A stretch of DNA of 7,544 bases from Acholeplasmatales bacterium. GTDB lineage: Bacteria; Bacillota_I; Bacilli_A; Acholeplasmatales; Anaeroplasmataceae. Positions 1 to 6,301 of this stretch are shown here, piece by piece (the stretch's first letter is position 1; the number at the start of each line of letters is the position of its first letter). Under the pieces are notes generated by a model, which saw only the letters and a list, made by a program, of their open reading frames with translations, had not been told where the DNA came from and ran no database searches. Position numbers and translations under genes: made by a program. The stretch lies in the NCBI GenBank assembly GCA_900770055.1, contig CAAGJD010000165.1, positions 1 through 7,544 on the forward strand, written 5' to 3'.

Positions 1-1080
1 GGTATTGGTAGACCATCTACTTATGCTCAAACTATCCAAACCCTTAAATCAAGAGAATATGTTACATTAGAAAAAAGATATCTAGTTCCTTCAGAACAAG
101 GCATCTTAACAACTGAAAAGCTTTTAGAATATTTCAGTGATATTATTAATGTTAAATATACTGCTGAAATGGAAAATGATTTAGATGAAATAGCTAAAGG
201 TAATAAAGATAAGCTTACAGAGCTTCAAGAATTTTATGATAGCTTTATTCCATTATTTGATGTAGCTAAAGAAAAAATGGATTATAAATATCCAATACCT
301 ACAGATGAAATTTGTCCTATCTGTGGTAGTCCATTATTTATAAGACTTGGTAAATATGGTGAATTTACAAGCTGTAGTAATTACCCAGTTTGTAGCTATA
401 TTAAAAAAGAAGATGCTAATAATGTAATTGATACTAATATTTTATGCCCTTGTTGTGGCAAAAAAAATCTAGTAAAAAGAGTTGCAAATAAAGGTAAAAA
501 TAAAGGTCATGTATTTTATGCATGCAGTAATTACCCTAGCTGTAAAACGATATTTAATGATGAACCAACTAATGACATTTGTCCAAATTGTGGCAAGATC
601 ATGTTAAAGGATAAGGATGGTAATTTATATTGCTCAAATGGCTGTGATAAGCCAAAAAATGAAGAAATCCTATGTCCAAAATGTGGTAAGGGTCATATCG
701 TTAAAAAGATTGCAACAAGGGGTAAGAATAAAGGTAAAGAATTCTATGCATGTAGTAATTATCCTAGCTGTAAAATAATTTTTAACGATGAACCAACTAA
801 TGAAAGATGTGAAAGCTGTAATGCTATAATGCTTAAAAATAAGGATGGTAATCTTTATTGCAGCAATGAATGCTATAAAAAGATTATGCCTTTAGAAGAT
901 CAGCCTTCAAATAATCAAGATGTAATCTGTCCAAAATGTGGTAAGGGTCATTTTGTTAAAAGAGTAGCAAACAAAGGAAAAAATAAAGGAAATGAATTCT
1001 TTGCATGTAATAATTTCCCTAAATGTAAGAACATTATTACAATTGAAGAGTATAATTCACTAATAAATCCTTCAAAATAG
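1..1080 (+). CDS. topA: DNA topoisomerase I (type IA), C-terminal part; 5' end outside window
   Basis: Reading is open in frame 1 from base 1, so this is the last 359 residues of a longer protein. The first residues, GIGRPSTYAQTIQTL, are the conserved type IA topoisomerase segment (usual form GIGRPSTYAPTI) of the catalytic core. TopA relaxes negatively supercoiled DNA through a 5'-phosphotyrosine; the active-site Tyr lies upstream of the window. From fragment residue 105 on, the protein is an array of six Cys4 zinc ribbons: C105/108/125/131, C149/152/175/181, C194/197/211/215, C225/228/251/257, C270/273/287/291 and C310/313/336/342. Ribbons of this type bind single-stranded DNA and may contact RNA polymerase. 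Six, in an alternating long-short pattern, looks more than usual for Firmicutes TopA. The gene ends at TAG 1078-1080 inside a terminator stem. An internal ATG at 169 is not the start, because the catalytic-core sequence continues upstream of it. Confidence 0.96.
   Translation, partial: GIGRPSTYAQTIQTLKSREYVTLEKRYLVPSEQGILTTEKLLEYFSDIINVKYTAEMENDLDEIAKGNKDKLTELQEFYDSFIPLFDVAKEKMDYKYPIPTDEICPICGSPLFIRLGKYGEFTSCSNYPVCSYIKKEDANNVIDTNILCPCCGKKNLVKRVANKGKNKGHVFYACSNYPSCKTIFNDEPTNDICPNCGKIMLKDKDGNLYCSNGCDKPKNEEILCPKCGKGHIVKKIATRGKNKGKEFYACSNYPSCKIIFNDEPTNERCESCNAIMLKNKDGNLYCSNECYKKIMPLEDQPSNNQDVICPKCGKGHFVKRVANKGKNKGNEFFACNNFPKCKNIITIEEYNSLINPSK
439..1035 (+). repeat. Tandem intragenic zinc-ribbon repeats in topA
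   Basis: Two and a half copies of a long+short zinc-ribbon unit lie end to end: unit A at about 439-666, unit B at 667-924, and a half unit C from 925 holding only the long ribbon. At protein level the long ribbons share GKNKG and an ACSNYPSC or ACNNFPKC segment, and the short ribbons share KDGNLYCSN. A and B are also alike in DNA; the run GATGAACCAACTAATGA occurs in both (557-573 and 788-804). The copies are offset by 228 nt (A to B) and 258 nt (B to C). This suggests duplication within the gene, recent enough to leave nucleotide similarity. It is part of the coding sequence, not a mobile repeat. Confidence 0.85.
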
Positions 1081-1103
1081 GCTTAAGTGCCTATTTTTTC
1101 TTT
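1074..1103 (+). terminator. Rho-independent terminator of topA
   Basis: AAAATAGGC (1074-1082) pairs perfectly with GCCTATTTT (1089-1097) around a six-base loop, TTAAGT. A T-rich run (1094-1103, broken by one C) follows, partly shared with the stem. The topA stop codon TAG lies inside the left arm, so the hairpin begins before translation ends. Confidence 0.88.
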
Positions 1104-1130
1104 GATATTGATTATTGATTATGCTATAAT
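1102..1130 (+). promoter_or_regulatory. Sigma-A type promoter for ftsY-ylxM-ffh
   Basis: TTGATA (1102-1107, five of six consensus bases) and TATAAT (1125-1130, perfect) are 17 bp apart, with an extended -10 TG at 1122-1123. It starts right after the topA terminator. Initiation near 1137 would leave only about 18 nt of leader before the ftsY ATG, so there is no room for a leader riboswitch. A second TATAAT at 1132-1137 has no matching -35 and sits too close to the ribosome site. Confidence 0.85.
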
Positions 1131-1154
1131 TTATAATGATATGGAGTGATTTTT

Positions 1155-2123
1155 ATGGGATTTTTTGATTTATTTAAAAGGAAAGATAAAGCTAAAAATA
1201 AAAAATATAAGCTAGGCCTTCATAAAACAAGAGAAGGAGCTTTATCAACATTAAAGGAAATATTATCAAAAAGTAATAAAATAGATGATGATTTATTTGA
1301 TCAGCTTGAAGAAGTATTTATTATGGCTGATATTGGTGTTGATACTGTTGTTGACTTCATTGATGATTTAAAGGATGAGGTATATAACAAAAAAATCTCT
1401 GACCCATTATTACTTCAAGAAATGATAATGGATAAGATGTTTGAAATATATCTTAATGGTGAAATCGTTAATGCTAACCTAAACCTAAATAAAAATGGAC
1501 TTTCTGTTATTTTATTTGTTGGTGTTAATGGTGTTGGAAAAACTACATCAATTGCTAAAATTGCTAATCAATATAAAAAACAAGGTAAAAAGGTTTTACT
1601 TGCAGCAGGTGATACCTTTAGAGCTGGTGCAATTGAGCAGCTTTGTGTTTGGGCTAAAAGAATAGGTGTTGATATTGTTACAAAAGAAGCTTCAAGCGAT
1701 CCATCTTCAGTAATGTATGATGCAGTTAAAAAGGCTCAAAAGGAGAATTATGATATTTTACTTTGTGATACAGCAGGAAGACTTCAAAATAAGGTTAACC
1801 TTATGAATGAGCTTGCTAAAATGAAAAGAGTATTACAAAAAGAAATTCCTGATGCACCACATGAAACATTACTTGTTATTGACGCAACAACTGGTCAAAA
1901 TGGTATGAGTCAGGCTAAAGCCTTTAAGGAGGCTACTGATGTATCTGGTATTATATTAACAAAGCTTGATGGTACATCTAAAGGTGGTATAGTACTAGCT
2001 ATTAGACATGAAATGGGAATTCCAATTAAATACATTGGTCTTGGTGAGGCAGTAGATGATTTAGAAATATTTGATATTGAGCAATATCTATATGGCTTAT
2101 TTGCTGATTTCTTTGAGGATTAA
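1155..2123 (+). CDS. ftsY: Signal recognition particle receptor GTPase FtsY
   Basis: FtsY is the membrane-associated SRP receptor. It forms a GTP-dependent heterodimer with Ffh and hands ribosome-nascent chain complexes to the Sec translocon. The 322-residue protein has an N domain (about 25-105, with LEEVFIMADIGVDT at 51-64) and a G domain: P-loop GVNGVGKTT (123-131), DTFRAGAIEQL (153-163), DTAGR (205-209), TKLD (269-272) and GLGE (295-298). The long acidic A domain of E. coli is absent, as is usual in Firmicutes; instead there is a short start, MGFFDLFKRK, followed by a basic stretch that could touch the membrane. I chose ATG 1155 because GGAG (1143-1146) lies 8 nt upstream. An in-frame GTG at 1146 overlaps that ribosome site and would add only three residues. 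It is first in the operon, directly behind the promoter at 1102-1130. Confidence 0.97.
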   Translation: MGFFDLFKRKDKAKNKKYKLGLHKTREGALSTLKEILSKSNKIDDDLFDQLEEVFIMADIGVDTVVDFIDDLKDEVYNKKISDPLLLQEMIMDKMFEIYLNGEIVNANLNLNKNGLSVILFVGVNGVGKTTSIAKIANQYKKQGKKVLLAAGDTFRAGAIEQLCVWAKRIGVDIVTKEASSDPSSVMYDAVKKAQKENYDILLCDTAGRLQNKVNLMNELAKMKRVLQKEIPDAPHETLLVIDATTGQNGMSQAKAFKEATDVSGIILTKLDGTSKGGIVLAIRHEMGIPIKYIGLGEAVDDLEIFDIEQYLYGLFADFFED

Positions 2124-2124
2124 T

Positions 2125-2427
2125 ATGGATGATAATACTAAACGCGAATTAATAATTGCATTATATGATATTTATCAAGCATTATTAACAGAAAAACAAA
2201 GACAATATTTTGAAGATTATTATTATATGGATTTATCTATTTCAGAAATTTCTGAAAATTATAATATATCTAGAAATGGTGCTTTTGACCAAATAAAAAG
2301 AACTGTAGCTACTTTATTTGATTATGAAGATAAGCTACATTTACATGAAAAATATAATAAGATATTAAATTTAAAAATTGATGAAGAAGCTAAAAATTTA
2401 ATATCTAATATTTTATTGGAGGAATAA
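2125..2427 (+). CDS. ylxM: YlxM-family (UPF0122) helix-turn-helix protein
   Basis: This 100-residue protein matches YlxM, the small HTH protein encoded between ftsY and ffh in many Gram-positive bacteria. Visible hallmarks are LLTEKQRQYFEDYYY (20-34), an HTH spanning about 37-62 (LSISEISENYNISRNGAFDQIKRT-like), and EDKLHLHEKY (68-77). The fold resembles sigma-70 region 4. In streptococci YlxM has been reported to associate with SRP components; its exact role here is inferred from context. The start is ATG 2125: GAGG (2115-2118) precedes it by 6 nt and the ftsY stop is 1 nt away, so translation is probably coupled. A longer in-frame opening from 2071 lies inside ftsY, has no better ribosome site and adds residues not seen in the family. 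Confidence 0.93.
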   Translation: MDDNTKRELIIALYDIYQALLTEKQRQYFEDYYYMDLSISEISENYNISRNGAFDQIKRTVATLFDYEDKLHLHEKYNKILNLKIDEEAKNLISNILLEE

Positions 2428-2429
2428 AT

Positions 2430-3848
2430 ATGGCATTTGATAGCTTAAGCTCACGTCTGCAAATGGGGCTTAGAAGACTTACAGGTAGAGGTAAGCTAAA
2501 TGAAAATGATATAGATGAAATGCTTAGAGAAGTAAGACTTTCTTTACTTGAGGCCGATGTTAACTATAAGGTTGTAAAAAAATTCTTAGCAAATATTAAA
2601 GAAAAGGCTCTAGGTGAAAATATCTTAAAGGGCTTAAACCCTGGTCAACAGGTTGTTAAAATCGTAAGAGAAGAACTAAAAAGAGTTTTAGGTGATGAAA
2701 CAGCTGAACTTAATATTAAAGCAAATGGTAGAACTATCATTATGGCTGTAGGTTTACAGGGTGCTGGTAAAACAACTGCTGTAGGTAAAATGGCTTTATT
2801 TTATAGAAAAAAATTAAAGAAAAGACCTTTATTAATCGCAGCCGATATCTATCGTCCTGCCGCAGTAGATCAATTAGTTACTTTAGGTAAATCTATAGAT
2901 GTACCTGTTTTTGAAATGGGTACTAAGGTTTCAGCCGAAAAAATAGTAACTGAGGGCTTAAAAAAAGCTAATGAATTAAATTCTGATTTAGTATTAATCG
3001 ATACTGCAGGTCGTCTTCAAATTAATGAAGAGCTTATGAAGGAACTACAAAACATCAAAGATATTGCCCATCCTGATGAAATATTATTGACAGTTGATGC
3101 GATGGCTGGTCAAGACTCAGTTAACGTAGCACTTGCCTTCCACAAGGATTTAGATATTACAGGCTGTATCTTAACTAAGCTAGATGGTGATACTCGTGGT
3201 GGTGCAGCTTTATCTATTAAAGAAATGACAGGTATTCCAATTAAAATTATGTCAACAGGTGAAAAGCTTGATGCGATGGAAATCTTCCACCCAGATCGTT
3301 TAGCTGATCGTATCTTAGGTATGGGTGATGTTTTAACTTTAATTGATACAGTACAGGAAAACATTGATGAAGAAGAAATGAAGAGTGCTGCTGAAAGAAT
3401 GATGAGTGAAAACTTTAATTATAATGATTTGTTAAAGCAATTTAAAATGATCAAAAGAATGGGTTCACTATCTAAAATTCTCGGCTTCCTTCCTGGTATG
3501 GGTCAAATGAAGGCTGCAATGGCTAATGTTGATGATAAAGCCTTTGATAAGATTGAAGCAATAATTTTTTCAATGACAGAAGAAGAAAGACGTCATCCTG
3601 AGCTAATCGATAGAGACTTTAAGCGTCGTGAAAGAATTGCTAAAGGTTCTGGTAGAAATATTCAAGAGGTCAATAGATTAAGACAAACTCTTGATCAAAT
3701 GAAAAAATCAATGAAGCAAATGAAAAATATGAGCGAAGATGATATGAAGCGTATGCAAAGCCAGGTAAAAAATGGAAATTATTCTGGTGTTGCAGCCCCT
3801 AAAGCTAAAAAGGGTAAAGGAAAAGGTAAAGGCTCATTTAAATATTAA
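2430..3848 (+). CDS. ffh: Signal recognition particle GTPase Ffh (SRP54)
   Basis: Ffh binds signal sequences as they leave the ribosome, is held on the 4.5S/scRNA, and docks with FtsY. At 472 residues it is slightly longer than usual because of a tail. The N domain covers about 1-90. The G domain has GLQGAGKTT (108-116), DTAGRLQ (191-197), TKLDGDTRGG (249-258) and STGEKLD (275-281). The methionine-rich M domain (about 320-445) has a finger-loop region rich in Met, Leu and Gly (GFLPGMGQMK, 352-361) and the RNA-binding helices with RRERIAKGSGR (399-409). The C-terminus is a lysine-glycine tail (KAKKGKGKGKG, 458-468), probably RNA-contacting or disordered. GGAGG (2418-2422) stands 7 nt before ATG 2430, and the ylxM stop is 2 nt upstream. 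In B. subtilis rpsP follows ffh; here it does not. No SRP RNA gene is visible in the window. Confidence 0.98.
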   Translation: MAFDSLSSRLQMGLRRLTGRGKLNENDIDEMLREVRLSLLEADVNYKVVKKFLANIKEKALGENILKGLNPGQQVVKIVREELKRVLGDETAELNIKANGRTIIMAVGLQGAGKTTAVGKMALFYRKKLKKRPLLIAADIYRPAAVDQLVTLGKSIDVPVFEMGTKVSAEKIVTEGLKKANELNSDLVLIDTAGRLQINEELMKELQNIKDIAHPDEILLTVDAMAGQDSVNVALAFHKDLDITGCILTKLDGDTRGGAALSIKEMTGIPIKIMSTGEKLDAMEIFHPDRLADRILGMGDVLTLIDTVQENIDEEEMKSAAERMMSENFNYNDLLKQFKMIKRMGSLSKILGFLPGMGQMKAAMANVDDKAFDKIEAIIFSMTEEERRHPELIDRDFKRRERIAKGSGRNIQEVNRLRQTLDQMKKSMKQMKNMSEDDMKRMQSQVKNGNYSGVAAPKAKKGKGKGKGSFKY

Positions 3849-3855
3849 TATTAAC

Positions 3856-3884
3856 GGGATACAGCTGTATCCCTCTTAATCTTT
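3856..3884 (+). terminator. Probable weak terminator or attenuating hairpin after ffh
   Basis: GGGATAC (3856-3862) and GTATCCC (3867-3873) form a perfect 7-bp stem around AGCT; the whole 18-base core is palindromic. The downstream tract TCTTAATCTTT is a poor U-run, so termination may be partial. No good promoter is visible between here and the next gene at 3904, which suggests that gene depends at least partly on read-through from ffh. A protein-binding operator is an alternative reading of the palindrome. Confidence 0.55.
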
Positions 3885-3903
3885 ATTATGGTGGTGAAAT
3901 AAC

Positions 3904-4773
3904 TTGAAAATTACATCAGCAATATATAACAAGCTACAACTTAATAGCTATATAGAATATATCGATAGTGCATTATTAATGACAAAAGAATATTCATTAG
4001 TTTATGATGATTTAAATTTAGATGATGCAATTAAAATATGTCTTAACAATAATGTAATGCCTATTATTTCTATAAATAAAATTATTACTCCTAATGATAC
4101 AAAATTAGTTTATAGCCTTTTAGAAAAATATAAAGATAATTCTAATATCTATTTTTATGTTACAGACTTAGGCTGTGCAAGAATAGGAATAAATTTAAAT
4201 ATCATTAATAGAATGATTTTTAATCCTGAAACAATGATAGCTAATACTTTAGATTTAATTGAATATGCTTCATTAGGCTTTGACGCTCTAGCAATGAGTC
4301 ATGAAATAACTTTAGAGGATTTTATTAAATCCTATAATGAAACAAAGCTAGATTTATTTTATTTAGGATTAGGCCACCGTTTAATGTTTTATTCAAAAAG
4401 AAAGCTAATATCTTTATATGAAGCTAAAAATAATACAAAATACCCTAAAGAAAATCTTTATTTAAGAGAAGCAACAAGAAAAGATTATCTACCAATTATT
4501 GAAAATGATAATGGTACAGTAATATATCGTTCTTATATAATTTCTTTAGTAAATGAAATAGATGAGCTATCATTTTTAAAGTATTTTTTATGTGATCCAT
4601 TATATATTGATAGCACTTCATATTTAAATGCTTTAAAGGCAATATCTAATTATCATAAAAATAAAATAGCTAAAAATGAAATGCTTGATATTATTAATAA
4701 TTTACATTTTAATATCGAAGATGGCTTTAAATATAATGATAGTGTATATCAAAAGGAGGAGCTTAAAAAATGA
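3904..4773 (+). CDS. trhP1: U32-family protein, TrhP1 (YrrN)-like tRNA U34 hydroxylation subunit
   Basis: I read this 289-residue protein as the partner subunit of a U32 pair. Segments resembling YrrN-type proteins are GLGHRLMFYSKRKLISLYE (155-173) and REATRKDYLPI-NDNG (188-204). It lacks the clustered cysteines that bind iron-sulfur in active U32 enzymes: at that position it has the MFYSKRKL segment, and its few Cys (such as C46 and C91) are scattered. In B. subtilis TrhP1 and TrhP2 (YrrN, YrrO) are needed for prephenate-dependent formation of 5-hydroxyuridine at tRNA wobble U34; that role is assigned here by family and by adjacency. The start is TTG 3904, because GGTGGTGA (3890-3897) lies 6 nt upstream and no ATG fits. 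It overlaps the next gene by 4 nt (ATGA at 4770-4773), implying coupled translation. A general U32 'peptidase' label is the cautious alternative. Confidence 0.78.
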   Translation: MKITSAIYNKLQLNSYIEYIDSALLMTKEYSLVYDDLNLDDAIKICLNNNVMPIISINKIITPNDTKLVYSLLEKYKDNSNIYFYVTDLGCARIGINLNIINRMIFNPETMIANTLDLIEYASLGFDALAMSHEITLEDFIKSYNETKLDLFYLGLGHRLMFYSKRKLISLYEAKNNTKYPKENLYLREATRKDYLPIIENDNGTVIYRSYIISLVNEIDELSFLKYFLCDPLYIDSTSYLNALKAISNYHKNKIAKNEMLDIINNLHFNIEDGFKYNDSVYQKEELKK

Positions 4774-5957
4774 GTAAATTTGAATTATTAGCTCCGGCTG
4801 GAGATTTAGAAAAGCTTAAAGTTGCAATATTATATGGAGCGAATGCCGTTTTTATTGGAGGTTTAAAATTTTCATTAAGAAGTAGAGCCTCTAATTTTAC
4901 AATTGAAGATATTAAAGAAGCATGTGAATTTGCTCACATGCATAATGCTAAAATTCATGTTACTTGTAATATTGTTATGCATAATAAGGATACAGAAGGT
5001 ATTATTGAATATCTAAAGGAGCTAGAAGCATGTAAAGTTGATGCTGTTATTGCATCAAGTCTTTATATTCTAAAGCTTGTAAAAAAACATACAAATATGG
5101 AAGCTCATGTGTCAACTCAGGCTTCTTGTTGTAATGAAGAAGCTGTAAAGCTTTATAAAGAATTAGGCTTTGACCGAGTAGTACTTGCAAGAGAGTTATC
5201 CTTAGATAATATAGAAACAATAAAAAAAGCATCAGATATCGATATTGAATGTTTTATCCATGGTGGAATGTGTGTATCCTATTCAGGTAGATGTATGCTA
5301 TCAAATAATATGACAAATCGTGATGCTAATCGTGGTGGCTGTGCCCACAGCTGCAGATGGAATTATGACTTAATTCATGATAATGAAATTTTAAATCCTC
5401 AGGATGATTATTTTGCAATGTCTAGTAAGGATTTATGTGCAATTAAGGCAATCCCTAGATTAATGGATATTGGTGTTAATTCCTTTAAGATAGAAGGAAG
5501 AATGAAATCATTACATTATATTGCGACAGTTGTTAATGCTTATAGAAGAATAATAGATGAATATGAACAAACACATAATGTTAAGGATTTTGATTATTAT
5601 ATTGATGCTATTAGTAAGGCTGAAAATAGATTAACAAGCACAGGCTTTTTATTTAATGAGCCTACTATTAATGAACAGCTTTATGATTTAAATCTAACAG
5701 TACCAACAAAAGACTTTGTTGGCATTGTTAAAGAATATGATAATATCAATAAAATAGCTTATATTGAACAAAGAAATTATTTTGTTCCTAATTCTAAACT
5801 TGAGGTATTTTCACCACGTGGTACCTTTACTATAAATATTAAAGATATTTATGATATGGATGGTAATATATTAGATGCTGCACGTCATCCACTTCAGGCC
5901 ATTAAATTTGAATGTGATACTTATCTTGAGCCATATGATTTACTTAGACTCAATTAA
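4770..5957 (+). CDS. trhP2: U32-family iron-sulfur tRNA hydroxylation protein, TrhP (YrrO)-like
   Basis: This 395-residue protein opens with ELLAPAGDLEKLKVAI, the typical U32 N-terminus, and carries the family signature around 160-179 (ECFIHGGMCVSYSGRCMLS). C168, C175, C191 and C195 (or C223) are the candidate ligands of the [4Fe-4S] cluster. KIEGRMKS (240-247) is another conserved segment, and residues from about 310 match the U32 C-terminal beta domain (FVGIVKEYDN, AYIEQRNYF). Though named after peptidases, this group (E. coli TrhP/YegQ, B. subtilis YrrO) takes part in prephenate-dependent hydroxylation of U34 in tRNAs. A ribosome site, AGGAGG (4754-4759), lies 10 nt before ATG 4770. The upstream gene encodes the cysteine-less partner. 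The 3' end overlaps an opposing gene by 18 bp, and no terminator is visible. Family membership is firm; the precise substrate is inferred. Confidence 0.88.
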   Translation: MSKFELLAPAGDLEKLKVAILYGANAVFIGGLKFSLRSRASNFTIEDIKEACEFAHMHNAKIHVTCNIVMHNKDTEGIIEYLKELEACKVDAVIASSLYILKLVKKHTNMEAHVSTQASCCNEEAVKLYKELGFDRVVLARELSLDNIETIKKASDIDIECFIHGGMCVSYSGRCMLSNNMTNRDANRGGCAHSCRWNYDLIHDNEILNPQDDYFAMSSKDLCAIKAIPRLMDIGVNSFKIEGRMKSLHYIATVVNAYRRIIDEYEQTHNVKDFDYYIDAISKAENRLTSTGFLFNEPTINEQLYDLNLTVPTKDFVGIVKEYDNINKIAYIEQRNYFVPNSKLEVFSPRGTFTINIKDIYDMDGNILDAARHPLQAIKFECDTYLEPYDLLRLN

Positions 5958-6245
5958 TTTTCTTACCATTAAGTAAGCATGAGATAATTTATTATAATCA
6001 ATATCCTCAATAAAATTAAAAATATCACAGCTATCTAAATTACAGGTTAATAAAATATATTCATTTTCAATATTAGCCTTATTATTTAAAATAAAATTTA
6101 AATGCTCATTTAGCTTAAAATAAAGAAAACCTTTATTTCTAAGCTCTAAAGCCTTGTGAATAAGCTCATATTCAAAATTCTTTTTAGAGCCATAAGCATT
6201 GTTAAGAGATTCATTAAATGAATCATAAATATTTATTATTTGCAT
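5940..6245 (-). CDS. Hypothetical protein, 101 aa, unknown family
   Basis: I do not recognise this protein. It reads from ATG at 6245 leftward to TAA at 5940 and is the only gene on the minus strand. AAAGG on the minus strand (6259-6255) stands 9 nt before the start. Its codon use matches its neighbours (AAG before GCT or CTA, GAG before CTT, AT-rich third positions), which argues for a real gene rather than a shadow. The product is rich in Asn, Leu, Ile and Tyr, with no signal peptide or membrane span. It has two nearby cysteines (C68, C73), too few for a clear metal site. Predicted helices alternate with a hydrophobic strand, ENEYILLTCNL (60-70). It converges on trhP2 with an 18-bp overlap and diverges from the YgjP-like gene, with under 30 bp between the two starts. 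Confidence 0.7.
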   Translation of the reverse strand: MQIINIYDSFNESLNNAYGSKKNFEYELIHKALELRNKGFLYFKLNEHLNFILNNKANIENEYILLTCNLDSCDIFNFIEDIDYNKLSHAYLMVRKLIESK

Positions 6246-6260
6246 AAATTTTTTCCTTTC

Positions 6261-6275
6261 GAGGTGATTATTATT
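6261..6275 (+). promoter_or_regulatory. Ribosome binding site setting an apparent ATT start
   Basis: GAGGTGAT (6261-6268) is a perfect eight-base match to the extended Shine-Dalgarno sequence AGGAGGTGATC. There is no ATG, GTG or TTG at normal distance downstream. In the reading frame of the YgjP-like protein the codons there are ATT (6267), ATT (6270), ATT (6273) and ATA (6276). Spacing favours ATT at 6270 or 6273. The in-frame GTG at 6264 is part of the site itself and has no ribosome site of its own. Confidence 0.6.
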
Positions 6276-6301
6276 ATAAATTTAAAAATAAATGATTTAG
6301 A
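6273..6301 (-). promoter_or_regulatory. Possible promoter of the minus-strand hypothetical gene
   Basis: On the minus strand a perfect TATAAT occupies 6278-6273. At 17 bp the -35 position is TCTAAA (6301-6296), which matches consensus at only three of six bases. Initiation near 6266 would give a leader of about 20 nt including the AAAGG ribosome site. The position is right but the -35 is poor, and in AT-rich DNA a lone TATAAT is common. It overlaps the initiation region of the opposing gene. Confidence 0.35.

Noticed and set aside
439..1035. Repeats in topA as a CRISPR-like or mobile array
   Set aside because: The repeats are in frame, keep cysteine spacing and differ at many positions; they are protein domains, not spaced identical direct repeats.
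1132..1137. Second TATAAT upstream of ftsY
   Set aside because: No suitable -35 at 16-18 bp, and initiation there would fall on the ribosome binding site; the 1125-1130 box with TTGATA is far better.
2071..2124. Eighteen-codon N-terminal extension of ylxM
   Set aside because: It overlaps the ftsY 3' end in another frame; the ribosome site at 2115-2118 and the family's start point both favour ATG 2125.
3110..3364. Minus-strand open frame of 84 codons opposite ffh
   Set aside because: It lies wholly inside ffh, whose GTPase and M-domain motifs are intact; the translation is low-complexity and Ser/Ile/Lys-rich, with no family likeness.
1146..3848. An SRP RNA (ffs/scr) gene near ftsY-ffh
   Set aside because: The region is continuously coding with 1-2 nt gaps, and the conserved GGAA tetraloop hairpin was not seen in the short intergenic stretches.
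3884..3889. TATTAT as a -10 box for the U32 pair
   Set aside because: Transcription would begin inside the ribosome site of the 3904 gene, leaving no leader, and no -35 is evident.
5047..5232. Minus-strand open frame of 61 codons opposite trhP2
   Set aside because: It lies inside the conserved U32 domain, has no ribosome site, and its Leu/Tyr-rich product is what reverse-complement AT-rich coding DNA gives.
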